A DNA stretch of 61,051 nt, taken from contig NZ_JALHBS010000049.1 of the NCBI RefSeq assembly GCF_024195285.1, positions 1-61,051 on the forward strand, read 5' to 3'. The notes beneath the pieces were generated by a model that saw only the letters and a program-made list of their open reading frames with translations, was not told the DNA's origin and did no database searches. The DNA comes from Aurantimonas marianensis. GTDB lineage: Bacteria > Pseudomonadota > Alphaproteobacteria > Rhizobiales > Rhizobiaceae. Within the stretch, counting starts at the first letter, position 1. Every line of letters starts with the position of its first letter. Positions 15,884-24,597 of the stretch are shown in pieces. The translations under genes and the position numbers were made by a program.

Positions 15884-17487
15884 ATCCGAAACAACCCGAA
15901 CCGCGTGTTCTCGATCGGCGCGTTGAGCCCGGCGGCCAGCGACAGCGCCAAAATATCGCGGGTCCTGGCGGGGTTGACGATGCCGTCATCCCACAGCCGG
16001 GCGGAGGCGTAGAGAGGATGGCTCTGGCGCTCGAACATCGCGATGGTCGGGCGCTTGAACTCGGCTTCCTCCTCGGCCGACCACTCGCCGCCGCGGCGCT
16101 CGATGCCGTCGCGGGTGACGCTCGCCAGCACCCCGGCCGCCTGTTCGCCGCCCATCACCGCGATGCGGCTGTTCGGCCAGGTCCACAGGAAGCGGGGCGA
16201 ATAGGCCCGCCCGCACATGCCGTAGTTGCCGGCGCCATAGGAGCCGCCGATCAGCATGGTTATCTTCGGAACGGCCGTGGTCGCGACGGCGGTGACGAGC
16301 TTCGCCCCGTGCTTGGCGATGCCGCCCGCCTCATATTGCCGACCCACCATGAAGCCGGTGATGTTCTGCAGGAACACCAGCGGGATCTTGCGCTGCGAGC
16401 AGAGCTCGACGAAATGCGCGCCCTTCACCGCGCTTTCGGAAAACAAGACGCCGTTGTTGGCGATGATGCCGACCGGCATGCCGCGGATATGGGCGAAGCC
16501 GCAGACCAGCGTCGGGCCGTAGCGGGCCTTGAACTCGTGGAACCGCGATCCGTCGACGATGCGGGCGATCACCTCGCGCACGTCATAGGGCGTCCTGGCG
16601 TCGGCCGGCACGATCCCGAGGATTTCCTCCGGGTCGTAGGCCGGCTCTTCCGGGGGCTGGAACTCCACCGCCGGCCGCTTGTCCCGGTTGAGATGGGCGA
16701 CGGCGTGGCGAGCCAGCGCCAGCGCGTGCAGATCGTCCTTGGCCAGATGGTCGGCGACGCCCGACAGCCGCGTGTGGACGTCGCCGCCGCCCAGATCCTC
16801 CGCGCTGCCATCCTCGCCCGTCGCGGCTTTGACCAGTGGCGGGCCGGCGAGGAAGATCGTACCTTGTTTGGCGACGATGATGGTCTCGTCGCTCATCGCC
16901 GGCACATAGGCCCCGCCGGCGGTGCAGGAGCCCATCACGACGGCGATCTGGGCGATGCCCTTGGCCGACATCTGTGCCTGATTAAAAAAGATGCGGCCGA
17001 AGTGATCCCGGTCGGGAAATACCTCGTCCTGGTTCGGCAGATTGGCACCGCCGGAATCCACCAGATAGACGCAGGGCAGATGGTTCTCTTCGGCGATTTC
17101 CTGGGCGCGCAGATGCTTCTTCACGGTCAGCGGAAAATAGGTGCCGCCCTTCACAGTGGCGTCGTTGGCCAGCACCATCACCTCGCGGCCCGAGACCCGG
17201 CCGATGCCGGCGATCATGCCCGCCGCCGGCACCGCGTCGTCATACATCCCGTTCGCCGCAAACAGTCCGATTTCGAGAAACGGCGAGCCCGGATCGAGCA
17301 GCCCCTCGACGCGATCGCGGGGTAAAAGCTTGCCGCGAGCGAGGTGCCGTTCGCGGGCCTTCTCGCCGCCGCCGGCCATCGCGGCCTCGGCGGCTTCCTC
17401 GACCGCCTTCAACTGCCGCGTCATCACCTTGCGGTTTTCGGAAAAGCTTTCGGAGCGCGGCGAGATGGCGGAGGTCAGGACGGACAT
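15880..17487 (-). CDS. mccB: methylcrotonyl-CoA carboxylase carboxyltransferase subunit
   Basis: This is the beta subunit of 3-methylcrotonyl-CoA carboxylase (LiuB), transferring the carboxyl group from biotin to methylcrotonyl-CoA. At 535 residues it has the family length. Recognisable blocks are [63 protein letters not shown], the oxyanion region [16 protein letters not shown], and the C-terminal half [22 protein letters not shown] and [22 protein letters not shown] (each shorter in the active-site core). It follows the flavodoxin-like gene by 65 bp. Its partner mccA is downstream after three inserted genes. Confidence 0.95.
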   Translation of the reverse strand: MSVLTSAISPRSESFSENRKVMTRQLKAVEEAAEAAMAGGGEKARERHLARGKLLPRDRVEGLLDPGSPFLEIGLFAANGMYDDAVPAAGMIAGIGRVSGREVMVLANDATVKGGTYFPLTVKKHLRAQEIAEENHLPCVYLVDSGGANLPNQDEVFPDRDHFGRIFFNQAQMSAKGIAQIAVVMGSCTAGGAYVPAMSDETIIVAKQGTIFLAGPPLVKAATGEDGSAEDLGGGDVHTRLSGVADHLAKDDLHALALARHAVAHLNRDKRPAVEFQPPEEPAYDPEEILGIVPADARTPYDVREVIARIVDGSRFHEFKARYGPTLVCGFAHIRGMPVGIIANNGVLFSESAVKGAHFVELCSQRKIPLVFLQNITGFMVGRQYEAGGIAKHGAKLVTAVATTAVPKITMLIGGSYGAGNYGMCGRAYSPRFLWTWPNSRIAVMGGEQAAGVLASVTRDGIERRGGEWSAEEEAEFKRPTIAMFERQSHPLYASARLWDDGIVNPARTRDILALSLAAGLNAPIENTRFGLFRM

Positions 17488-17552
17488 GGAAAGCTCGTTG
17501 GCTACGGGTGACGCGGTCGTCCCGGACCATAGCCATAGACGCCCTCGCCTCG

Positions 17553-18308
17553 CTACCGATAGTCCGGGTTGGGATGATCGAACCGGCAGCCGGCCTCCCA
17601 GGCATCGCGGTCGTTGCCATGTCGGGGAATGCCGCCCGCGTCCTTCAGAATCCGCGCCATGTGCATCAGATTCCAGGTCATGATGGTGGCGTTGCGCTGG
17701 GTGAAATCATTGTCGTAGCCCGCCGGCTTTCCGTCGACCTCGTCGCCATAGCTCGGCCCCGGCCCGGCCTCGCCGATCCAGCCGCTATCGGCCTGGGGCG
17801 GAATCGTGTAGCCGAGATGGCCGAGCGCATAGAGGCAGGTCATGGCGACATGCTTGATGCCGTCCTCGTTGCCGGTGACGACGCAGCCGCCGGTCTTGCC
17901 GTAGAAGAAGCTCTGACCCTTGTCGTTCTTCAATCCGCTCATGCCGTAAAGCCGCTCGATCACCAGCCGGCAGGCCGAACTTTCCTCGCCGAGCCAGATC
18001 GGCGTGCCGAGGATCAGGATGTCCGCCTCCTTGACGGTTTTCCAAAGCTCAGGCCAGGCATCGGTCTTCGCGCCATGCTCCCTCATGTCTGGCATGACGC
18101 CATAGGCGATAGGATGGTCGACCGGGCGGAACTGGCTGACTGCTATGCCGTTGCGCTCCATGATCTCGCGCGGAACCGACAGGAGATCGTCCGTATGGGA
18201 TCGTTCGGGGCTGGGCTTCAGCGTGCAATTGACGATCACCGCCTTGAGATCGCTGAAGTCGCAATCATGCCCCTTGCAGAGCGCTTCCTGAGGGTCGTTG
18301 AGCGGCAT
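17553..18308 (-). CDS. flavodoxin-fold NADPH-dependent FMN reductase family protein
   Basis: This is a predicted FMN-binding oxidoreductase of the flavodoxin-like (WrbA/NADPH-FMN reductase) fold. The 251-residue protein has the first beta strand and phosphate loop [22 protein letters not shown], the second FMN loop [19 protein letters not shown] and the third, [15 protein letters not shown]. The start at 18308 is preceded by an AAGGAAAG RBS. An earlier in-frame ATG at 18410 would add 34 unsupported residues. It sits in the liu cluster between the second toxin-antitoxin pair and mccB. No role in leucine breakdown is established; it may have arrived with the TA segment or serve redox needs. Confidence 0.8.
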   Translation of the reverse strand: MPLNDPQEALCKGHDCDFSDLKAVIVNCTLKPSPERSHTDDLLSVPREIMERNGIAVSQFRPVDHPIAYGVMPDMREHGAKTDAWPELWKTVKEADILILGTPIWLGEESSACRLVIERLYGMSGLKNDKGQSFFYGKTGGCVVTGNEDGIKHVAMTCLYALGHLGYTIPPQADSGWIGEAGPGPSYGDEVDGKPAGYDNDFTQRNATIMTWNLMHMARILKDAGGIPRHGNDRDAWEAGCRFDHPNPDYR

Positions 18309-18430
18309 GGACTTTCCTTGGTTCGCGTGCCCAGAAACGGGCGTTGGAAGCAGCCAAAATCCGCGTTCGATCTCCCCCACCCGGCCGGCGCCCAAATGAT
18401 GGGTCACCACCGCGCGGCTTGCGGCAACGG

Positions 18431-18811
18431 TTATCGAATGACCTCGATTTCGATGCCAAGGTCAAGCTCGGCCCATATTCTATCGGCGGTTATGACTTGT
18501 GCCTTTTCCCGTATCGCCAAAGCCAGACAAGCCCGATCACCGAGCGATAGGCCATATCTACGGGTGGGTGATCGAAGATCGCCGGCCAGCCGTGCCTGAT
18601 CTGCATCGAAGGCGATCGCGGAGAGATTCAGGCCGGCAAACATCAAGTTCGCCGCCTCTCCGGCCATCCCATGGTCGATCAGCTTGGACAACACTTCCAC
18701 GACATTGACGCTCGATATCATTCCTTCCCGGATAAATTCGCCAATCCTGTCGCTGTCCGGCTCACTCCACAGATAGGCCAGGACGGCCGAGCTATCGAGA
18801 ACAACCGTCAC
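18431..18811 (-). CDS. vapC: PIN-domain toxin (VapC family)
   Basis: This is a predicted type II ribonuclease toxin. The 126-residue protein shows the four PIN acidic residues: Asp in VVLDSSAVLAYL, Glu in VNVVEVLSKL, Asp in LSLGDRACLALA and Asp in ITADRIWAEL, all at normal spacing for VapC. Its ATG overlaps the stop of the upstream antitoxin (ATGA). This is a different subfamily from the PIN toxin at 14.6 kb, so the two modules are not a recent duplication. Confidence 0.88.
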   Translation of the reverse strand: MTVVLDSSAVLAYLWSEPDSDRIGEFIREGMISSVNVVEVLSKLIDHGMAGEAANLMFAGLNLSAIAFDADQARLAGDLRSPTRRYGLSLGDRACLALAIREKAQVITADRIWAELDLGIEIEVIR

Positions 18812-19314
18812 GATTTGGGCACATGTTGAAGCGTCTCGGCCTCGTCCCGCAGAGCCTCCGCGCGCCTTTCCGCGATCAACTCATCGACGGGCGACCCGCC
18901 GCCAAAGCTGTTCTCGGCGATCATTCTTCGAACCTTATCGATCGCCGCCATGGGTGAGGTCAGCCGCAACTCTCCATCCTCGTCGACCCTGACGATGAGC
19001 TTACCGCCCTCGCCGAGCTTCATAAGGCGCCGGAATGTCTCGGGGATCACGATCCGGCCTTCCGCGTCGACCGACACACGCGTGAAGGCGTCCGCCTCCG
19101 GATGCATCGTGAACGCTTTCCGATCCGGAGTTGCCATCTTCGGGCTTTCCGCACGCGGTCTCTCGAGGGTGTTGCGGACGTGCTGATAGCGGATACCGAG
19201 GAAGCGGGCGATATCAGCCCGCTGGAAACCTCGCTCGTCCAGCGCGCGGATCTTCGCGGCCTTGGTTGGAAGACCGTTGGTGATCGTTCTCATGGTATCT
19301 TGATCCGCGTTCAT
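18808..19314 (-). CDS. AbrB-type antitoxin with N-terminal HTH
   Basis: This is the antitoxin partner of the adjacent VapC. The 168-residue protein is longer than most VapB proteins and has two parts. Residues about 15-50 form a helix-turn-helix (KIRALDERGFQRADIARFLG followed by IRYQHVRNTLE), resembling a resolvase or sigma-region-4 HTH. Residues about 75-120 form a SpoVT/AbrB swapped-hairpin domain (RVSVDAEGRIVIPETFRRLM, then LIVRVDEDGELRLTS). The C-terminal 45 residues likely wrap the toxin. The ATG at 19314 has a GGAGGG RBS at good spacing. AT-rich repeated motifs upstream (19353-19379) are probable operators. Confidence 0.83.
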   Translation of the reverse strand: MNADQDTMRTITNGLPTKAAKIRALDERGFQRADIARFLGIRYQHVRNTLERPRAESPKMATPDRKAFTMHPEADAFTRVSVDAEGRIVIPETFRRLMKLGEGGKLIVRVDEDGELRLTSPMAAIDKVRRMIAENSFGGGSPVDELIAERRAEALRDEAETLQHVPKS

Positions 19315-19352
19315 GAAGCCCTCCGTCGAAAACTGCCAACCATAAACAACCT

Positions 19353-19379
19353 ACCTATATAGGTAACTTTAGATAGGTA
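19353..19379. promoter_or_regulatory. candidate operator of the AbrB-VapC module
   Basis: A perfect 12-bp palindrome ACCTATATAGGT (19353-19364) is followed by a second copy of the half-site ATAGGTA (19373-19379, the first being 19359-19365) at a 14-bp period. The block is sharply AT-rich against its neighbours. It lies 39-65 bp upstream of the antitoxin start, where an autoregulated promoter would be, and 3' of ivd. Confidence 0.6.
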
Positions 19380-19390
19380 TCTATATCTCG

Positions 19391-20554
19391 TCAATCCGTC
19401 TCCCGGAACAACTCGCGACCGATCAGCATCCGCCGGATTTCGCTGGTGCCGGCACCAATCTCGTAGAGTTTGGCGTCACGCAGCAGCCGACCGGTCGAAT
19501 ACTCGTTGATATAGCCATTGCCGCCGAGCGCCTGAATCGCCTCCAGCGCCATCTGCGTCGCCTTCTCGGCAGCATAGAGGATGCAGCCGGCGGCGTCCTT
19601 GCGGCTGGTCTCGCCGCGGTCGCAGGCCGCCGCCACCGCGTAGACATAAGCCCGGCAGGCGTTCATCGTCACATACATGTCGGCGAGCTTGCCCTGCATC
19701 AGCTGGAACTCGCCGATCGGCTGGCCGAACTGCTTGCGCTCGTGGACATAGGGGACGACCACGTCCATGCAGGCGGCCATGATGCCGAGCGGGCCGGCCG
19801 ACAGCACCACCCTCTCGTAGTCGAGACCACTCATCAGCACCCTGGCGCCGCCGCCCTCCTCGCCAAGGATGTTCTCGTAGGGCACCTCGCAATCCTCGAA
19901 GACGAGCTCGCAGGTGTTGGAGCCGCGCATGCCCAGCTTGTCGAGCTTCTGCGCGGTCGAGAACCCGGCCATCTCCTTCTCGATCAGGAAGGCGGTGATG
20001 CCGCGCGGCCCGGCGTCCGGCTCGGTCTTGGCGTAGACGATCAGCGTCGAGGCGTCCGGCCCATTGGTGATCCACATCTTGGTGCCGTTGAGAACGAAGC
20101 GGTCGTTGCGCTTGTCGGCTCTGAGCTTCATGCCGACGACGTCCGATCCGGCGCCGCTCTCCGACATCGCCAATGAGCCGACATGCTCACCGGAGACCAG
20201 TTTCGGCAGATATTTTCGCTTCTGCTCCTCGGTGCCGTTGCGGCGGATCTGGTTGACGCAGAGATTGGAATGAGCGCCGTAAGACAGACCAACCGAGGCC
20301 GAGGCGCGGGAAATCTCCTCGATCGCGACGCAATGGGCCAGATAGCCCATGGCCGAGCCGCCATACTCTTCCTCGACCGTCACGCCGAGCAGGCCGAGCG
20401 CGCCCAGTTCCTTCCAGAGTTCGTTAGGGAATTCGTTGCTCCGATCGATTTCGGCGGCGCGCGGCGCGATCGTCTCCTGCGCGAAGCGGTGCACCATGTC
20501 GCGCAGCGCGTCGATCTCCTCGCCGAGCGCGAAGTTCATTCCCTTGTCGAACAT
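19391..20554 (-). CDS. ivd: isovaleryl-CoA dehydrogenase
   Basis: This is an acyl-CoA dehydrogenase that oxidises isovaleryl-CoA to 3-methylcrotonyl-CoA with FAD, step 3 of leucine catabolism (LiuA). The 387-residue protein has the ACAD blocks [19 protein letters not shown] and [11 protein letters not shown], and an isovaleryl-branch catalytic Glu in [18 protein letters not shown]. The C-terminal [22 protein letters not shown] and [19 protein letters not shown] complete the fold. It is the first gene of the liu cluster. The next metabolic genes, mccB and mccA, are separated from it by a TA module and a flavodoxin-like gene. Confidence 0.94.
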   Translation of the reverse strand: MFDKGMNFALGEEIDALRDMVHRFAQETIAPRAAEIDRSNEFPNELWKELGALGLLGVTVEEEYGGSAMGYLAHCVAIEEISRASASVGLSYGAHSNLCVNQIRRNGTEEQKRKYLPKLVSGEHVGSLAMSESGAGSDVVGMKLRADKRNDRFVLNGTKMWITNGPDASTLIVYAKTEPDAGPRGITAFLIEKEMAGFSTAQKLDKLGMRGSNTCELVFEDCEVPYENILGEEGGGARVLMSGLDYERVVLSAGPLGIMAACMDVVVPYVHERKQFGQPIGEFQLMQGKLADMYVTMNACRAYVYAVAAACDRGETSRKDAAGCILYAAEKATQMALEAIQALGGNGYINEYSTGRLLRDAKLYEIGAGTSEIRRMLIGRELFRETD

Positions 20555-20839
20555 ATCTGCTCCTTAAAATGCCGCCGGAGCCAATCTGGCGACATCGGGG
20601 AAGACCGGCAACATTATTTCCTGACAGGGCCCCGCAAAGCGTCGCCGACTGCGCGCAAAAGGCGCGTCCGACCACAGAGGCGTATTGAAAGACCGGAGAA
20701 ACCTGGTGAGCAAAGGCTGCGGTCGCGATCGTTGTCGGCGCGAGGCTCGGCTCGCGCATCTGTTGAAGATGCGGATTGAAATGGGATCCTGACGCAAGCA
20801 GGATGCGGGTATCGCCCAGAAGGCCGTCAAGCTTCTGCT

Positions 20840-21952
20840 TTACCGGTCGTTGGGAATGGTCAGCAGGACCGAAAGCCCCTTTGCCCCCTCGACATCGAGG
20901 CTGCCGTTCACCTTGCGGACGCAACCTTCGACGATCCGCCAGCCCAGCGACCTCGAATTGCGCAGAACCGCTTCCGGATTTTCCAACCCGGGCCCGTCAT
21001 CGCTGACCCGCAGACAGATGTTGCCGCCGTCCTCATAGGCATCGATTTTCACGTGACCGTTCTCCCCGCCATGCTTCGCGGCGTTGGTCACCAACTCGTT
21101 CACGACAAGGGCAATCTCGGTGGCCATTTCGAATCCGACGGGAAACGCTTCGGCGCGGCAAGCGATCGTAAAACCCTTGGAGCCGAACGCCGAAGACAGT
21201 CTCTCGGTGAGACTGTCCAGATGTTGGCGGAGGTCGACCTGAGTGACGTCTTCCGCCTGATGCAGAAAATTATGGGCGTTGGCAAAGGCCTGGATGCGAT
21301 TCGTCAAGATCCCGAGCGCTTCCTGGGTCTCCTCCGATTTGGCCTGGCGTGCCTGCATCAGCGCCAGCGACTGGATGATCGCCAGATTGTTTTTCGTCCT
21401 GTGATGGATCTCGCGCAGCAGAAATTGCTGTTCGGCCAAGGAATCGCGCAACGCTCGGTTCTGTTCCGCCAGTTCCTCGATCGGTGACCCTTGCGCCGCG
21501 TCGATGAGAGCGGCGGCGGCGCTTTTCGCGAGTTCGTCGGTGTCGCGGCTGCCGGCCACATGAAGGCCAAGCGTGACCAGCGTCCCGCCGGAACCGGTCT
21601 TCAGATCGAAGTAGTCGACCAGCTTTTGCGAGCCACTCAGACCCAGACCGAGCCCGGTGTGTGCCTGATGCCGAGCCCGCAGCATCGTCTCCACGGCCGC
21701 GATGCCGGGCCCCTTGTCCTGCACCCGGGCCATCAGCCGGGTCCGCTCTTTCGGACGGTCGAAGGCGAATTCCGCGACACCCCCGCCCCCATACTGGAGA
21801 GCGTTGCGGGCTATCTCGGAAACTGCGGTTGCGAACCGGATCTGGTCGCGCGTCGCGGCACCGGCGACCTGGGCCGCGAGGCGAGCCGTTCGGCGTGTAT
21901 GCGTCACGTCCGAATCCCGCTCCACGCGAATGGAGGTGACGACGGCCTTCAC
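20840..21952 (-). CDS. hybrid RsbT-like / HisKA_2 sensor histidine kinase
   Basis: This is a predicted cytoplasmic kinase that is the last gene of the stressosome operon. The GTG at 21952 overlaps the stop of the upstream gene (GTGA), giving about 370 residues. The N-terminal 140 residues are an RsbT-like GHKL ATPase (RFATAVSEIARNALQYGGGGV, VQDKGPGI, TGLGLGLSGSQKL). The C-terminal part is a HisKA_2 dimerisation domain with phospho-acceptor His in LLREIHHRTKNNLAIIQSL and a second GHKL ATPase (ALVVNELVTNAAKHG, VSDDGPGLENP). Two ATPase domains of different families in one chain suggest direct passage of the stressosome signal to a two-component relay. No response regulator is adjacent. Confidence 0.88.
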   Translation of the reverse strand: MKAVVTSIRVERDSDVTHTRRTARLAAQVAGAATRDQIRFATAVSEIARNALQYGGGGVAEFAFDRPKERTRLMARVQDKGPGIAAVETMLRARHQAHTGLGLGLSGSQKLVDYFDLKTGSGGTLVTLGLHVAGSRDTDELAKSAAAALIDAAQGSPIEELAEQNRALRDSLAEQQFLLREIHHRTKNNLAIIQSLALMQARQAKSEETQEALGILTNRIQAFANAHNFLHQAEDVTQVDLRQHLDSLTERLSSAFGSKGFTIACRAEAFPVGFEMATEIALVVNELVTNAAKHGGENGHVKIDAYEDGGNICLRVSDDGPGLENPEAVLRNSRSLGWRIVEGCVRKVNGSLDVEGAKGLSVLLTIPNDR

Positions 21953-22950
21953 GAGCGCGCTCGCGCAACGACAACGCCGCAATCGTCGGTTCCCCGCCGC
22001 CGGCGCTTGTAGATCGTCGCGGCGATTGTCATCGGGTCGCGAAAGAACAGGGAGGATGGCTCCGGCGCCCGTTCGCCGCCCCGCAATCCGTCGGTTGACA
22101 AGATCAATAACGCCCCGTTCGGCCAGTCATGCTCCGTGACGCGCGGCGCTTTGGCCGTAGAGCCGACGATGCCCGGCGTCGAGGGAATGCCGTAATGCTT
22201 CGCGTCGGGAGCCATGATCTCGCCTCGGACGTTTCCGAGCCCCATCGCCCGCAGTTTGCCGGCTTCGTGCGGCAGTTCGACGAGCAGAGCCGCCGCCCCG
22301 CGGCCGCCGCGCAGTGCCTCGGCGATGCTCCCTTCCATCTCTTCCAGCGAGGCAGCTTCCAATTCGGCGAAGGCGGCGACAGCCTTCTCGGCTTCGCTCG
22401 CCGCGGCTGGACCATGACCGAGCACGTCCATCAGCATGATCAGCGTAGTGTTGGTCCCGCAGCGGGAACCGAACGCATCGCCGCCCTGATCAAAGCCCGG
22501 CTTGGGTACGATCAGGCCCGCCGTCTCCAATGCCGCGTCCCGCTCCTGGCCGATCGCACCGATGGTGATCGCGACAGTCGTACCCCTCGGATCGGTATGG
22601 ATGTCGAAGGAATCCGACAAGCGTACAATCGCTCCGAGACCGCCGCCGATCCCCCGGTCGCCTGGTTCCGCGGTCGTATACCCGTCAGCCATCGCAGCTT
22701 CGACGTCGGCGATTCCCGGTCCCTCGTCGACGGCGATGACATCCACCGCCGTCGCATCCCCGGCTCCCCGCAAGATCAGAAGAATCTCGCCACCTCGGGC
22801 ATGGCGAACCAGATTGGTTCCGGCTTCGGTGATCACCAATGCCAGCCGTTCGCGGTCGTCCACCGACAAGCCGAGCATTTCCGCCGCGTGCAGGGCTTTT
22901 CTGCGGGCGGCGCCGACCTGACTGAGTTCCGTGACGGGTAGTGAGATCAT
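21949..22950 (-). CDS. RsbW-like ATPase fused to PP2C (RsbX-like) phosphatase
   Basis: This two-domain protein of about 333 residues belongs to the stressosome operon. Residues 1-130 are a serine-kinase-type GHKL domain (LALVITEAGTNLVRHARGGE, DEGPGI, DRGIGGGLGAI). Residues 140-333 are a PP2C/SpoIIE phosphatase domain (FDQGGDAFGSR, MLMDVLGHGPAAASEA, LGNVRGEIMAP, LLILSTDGLRGG, and a terminal GTDDCGVVV). This matches the RsbX role of dephosphorylating RsbS and RsbR, here with an added ATPase domain as in many Gram-negative stressosomes. The ATG at 22950 overlaps the rsbT stop (ATGA); a GTG four codons upstream is the alternative. Confidence 0.88.
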   Translation of the reverse strand: MISLPVTELSQVGAARRKALHAAEMLGLSVDDRERLALVITEAGTNLVRHARGGEILLILRGAGDATAVDVIAVDEGPGIADVEAAMADGYTTAEPGDRGIGGGLGAIVRLSDSFDIHTDPRGTTVAITIGAIGQERDAALETAGLIVPKPGFDQGGDAFGSRCGTNTTLIMLMDVLGHGPAAASEAEKAVAAFAELEAASLEEMEGSIAEALRGGRGAAALLVELPHEAGKLRAMGLGNVRGEIMAPDAKHYGIPSTPGIVGSTAKAPRVTEHDWPNGALLILSTDGLRGGERAPEPSSLFFRDPMTIAATIYKRRRRGTDDCGVVVARARS

Positions 22951-23363
22951 CTGGCGGCACACTCCATAATGACAGTCGTCCCGCTTTCGCGGGACGATTC
23001 GACCTCGAGCCGGTCGAGCGGGCGGCGGGCGCCGCTCAGGCCGAGACCAAGCCCGTTGCCGGTCGTGAAACCGTCAGTGAGAGCCTGCTTGATGTCGTCG
23101 ATGCCCGGGCCTCGGTCCGAGCATGTAGCAACGACGTGACGGAACGAGCCGTTCCCGACGGTGGCAAATGAAATCACCCCTCCACCGCCGTAGATGATTG
23201 CATTGCGGGCGATCTCGGAGACCGCGGTGACGAATTTCGTCCGCTTGATCGCGCTGGCGCCGATCGAGGTCATCGCCTTCATCGCGGCCTGGCGCGCGAA
23301 AGCCACATCGGTGGCTCGGGCGAGCCTGACGGTCACAACTTCCTCGCTCAAGGATCGGCCCAA
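22947..23363 (-). CDS. rsbT: stressosome serine/threonine kinase RsbT
   Basis: This is the RsbT-type switch kinase that phosphorylates RsbS and RsbR and is released from the stressosome on stress. The 138-residue GHKL protein has the N-box KFVTAVSEIARNAIIYGGGG, G1 DRGPGI and G2 GLGLGLSGARR, all near-identical in layout to Bacillus RsbT. The apparent start is TTG at 23363, 4 bp after the rsbS stop. A GTG at 23336 with a GAGGAA RBS is a credible alternative. In Bacillus RsbT then activates RsbU; no RsbU is encoded here, so the downstream target must differ. Confidence 0.93.
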   Translation of the reverse strand: MGRSLSEEVVTVRLARATDVAFARQAAMKAMTSIGASAIKRTKFVTAVSEIARNAIIYGGGGVISFATVGNGSFRHVVATCSDRGPGIDDIKQALTDGFTTGNGLGLGLSGARRPLDRLEVESSRESGTTVIMECAAR

Positions 23364-23367
23364 TGCT

Positions 23368-23730
23368 CTATGAGTTGAGGATCAGGTTGACCGCCCTGTC
23401 CGCATTCAATGCGGTTTCGACGCCTTCCAGCGTCATGCCGAGCTCGACGAGGGTCATCGCCACGGCCGGACGCATACCGACGACGATCGTGCGCGCATTC
23501 ATCATACGCGCCATCTGCGCCATGGCCCCCAGCATCCGCCCGGCGAAAGTGTCGACGATCTCGAGGCTGGAGATGTCGATGACCACCCCCAATGCCTTAT
23601 GGCGCGCGACCTCCTCCACGAGTTGATCCTGGAGGGCGACGACGCCTTGATCATCAAGATCGTCCCGGATCGCAACCACCACGCATCCGGTGATCGTGAC
23701 GATGGGGGTGGTGCCGAAGGAAGATTCCAC
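23368..23730 (-). CDS. rsbS: stressosome scaffold protein RsbS
   Basis: This is a single STAS-domain protein of 120 residues, the scaffold and RsbT-sequestering component of the stressosome. The phosphorylatable Ser region is conserved: VVIDISSLEIVDTFAGRMLG, where the second Ser corresponds to Bacillus RsbS Ser59. The start is GTG at 23730, 3 bp after the rsbR stop with AAGGG as RBS. The order rsbR-rsbS-rsbT matches the module found across bacterial phyla. Confidence 0.93.
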   Translation of the reverse strand: MESSFGTTPIVTITGCVVVAIRDDLDDQGVVALQDQLVEEVARHKALGVVIDISSLEIVDTFAGRMLGAMAQMARMMNARTIVVGMRPAVAMTLVELGMTLEGVETALNADRAVNLILNS

Positions 23731-23733
23731 CCC

Positions 23734-24597
23734 TTAACTCTCCTTCACGGAAACACTGATCCGCTCGAAGGCATAGGCGAGGCCGCTCTGCAGATCGACG
23801 CGGGTCGTGATGTTGGGAAGTTCCACCCCGAGATTGACGATCGTCTGGGCGATCTTCGGGCTGATTCCGCAAATCACGCACTCCGCCCCCATCAGACGCA
23901 CCGCAGCCGCCGTCTTCAAGAGGTGCTGGGCGACCAGCGTGTCAACCGTCGAAACGCCGGTGATGTCGATGATCGCGACTTCCGCCTCCCACTGCACGAT
24001 GGAGTCGAGGAGGTTCTCCATGACCGCCTGGGCGCGAAACGAGTCCAGAGTTCCGATCAGCGGGACCGTGACGATCCGATCCCAGATCTTGACGACCGGC
24101 GCCGAGACCTCGGTCATCTCCGCCTGCTGGCGCTCGATCACCGCCTCGCGTTTTTCCACCAGATATTCGATGCCCTGCAGCACGATCTGATCGATGACGC
24201 GGGTGGTGTTCCAGATCTCAGTGTTAAACGCCTGCGGGTCTTCGTTCAAAATCGGTTGCAGCAGATCGAAGAGAGGCTGCTTGAGCGAGGCAATGAACCA
24301 GCCCATTTCCTTCGGGGAAACGCCGCGCTGCGTGCGGCTTTCCGTAGCCGCCGCCAGTGTCTCGCGGAATTGATCCCAAGCCGGCTTGTCGAGATCGAAG
24401 CTCTCGTCGACAGCGGCGTTTTCCATCGCTCCCGCAAGGGCATTCAGAAGTTCCCGGCTCTGCTGCTCGGTCTCCCGGGCGGAGACGAGATCTGTCCGTT
24501 TCACACCCTCACGCGCCTGGGCTTTCAGCCACCCGCTCAGGACCTTTTCGAAATCCGTTCGCAGCAACGCCGCCGTCGGAGATGTTTCGACTGCCAT
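23734..24597 (-). CDS. rsbR: stressosome sensor protein RsbR
   Basis: This is an RsbR-type stressosome component of 287 residues. Residues 1-160 form an all-helical, probably globin-like or RsbRD-type sensory domain without an obvious haem ligand motif. Residues 165-280 form a STAS domain with both RsbR phospho-Thr positions recognisable: AIIDITGVSTVDTLVAQHLLK (Thr in DITGV) and the later segment before VCGISPKIAQTIVNLG. It is the first gene of rsbR-S-T-X-kinase and has a divergent ABC transporter 362 bp upstream. No signal peptide or membrane segment is present, so the sensed signal is cytoplasmic. Confidence 0.92.
   Translation of the reverse strand: MAVETSPTAALLRTDFEKVLSGWLKAQAREGVKRTDLVSARETEQQSRELLNALAGAMENAAVDESFDLDKPAWDQFRETLAAATESRTQRGVSPKEMGWFIASLKQPLFDLLQPILNEDPQAFNTEIWNTTRVIDQIVLQGIEYLVEKREAVIERQQAEMTEVSAPVVKIWDRIVTVPLIGTLDSFRAQAVMENLLDSIVQWEAEVAIIDITGVSTVDTLVAQHLLKTAAAVRLMGAECVICGISPKIAQTIVNLGVELPNITTRVDLQSGLAYAFERISVSVKES

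Noticed and set aside
19423-20075. Long overlapping frames antisense or out of frame with ivd
   Set aside because: The ivd frame has full acyl-CoA dehydrogenase motifs; the others lack any domain.
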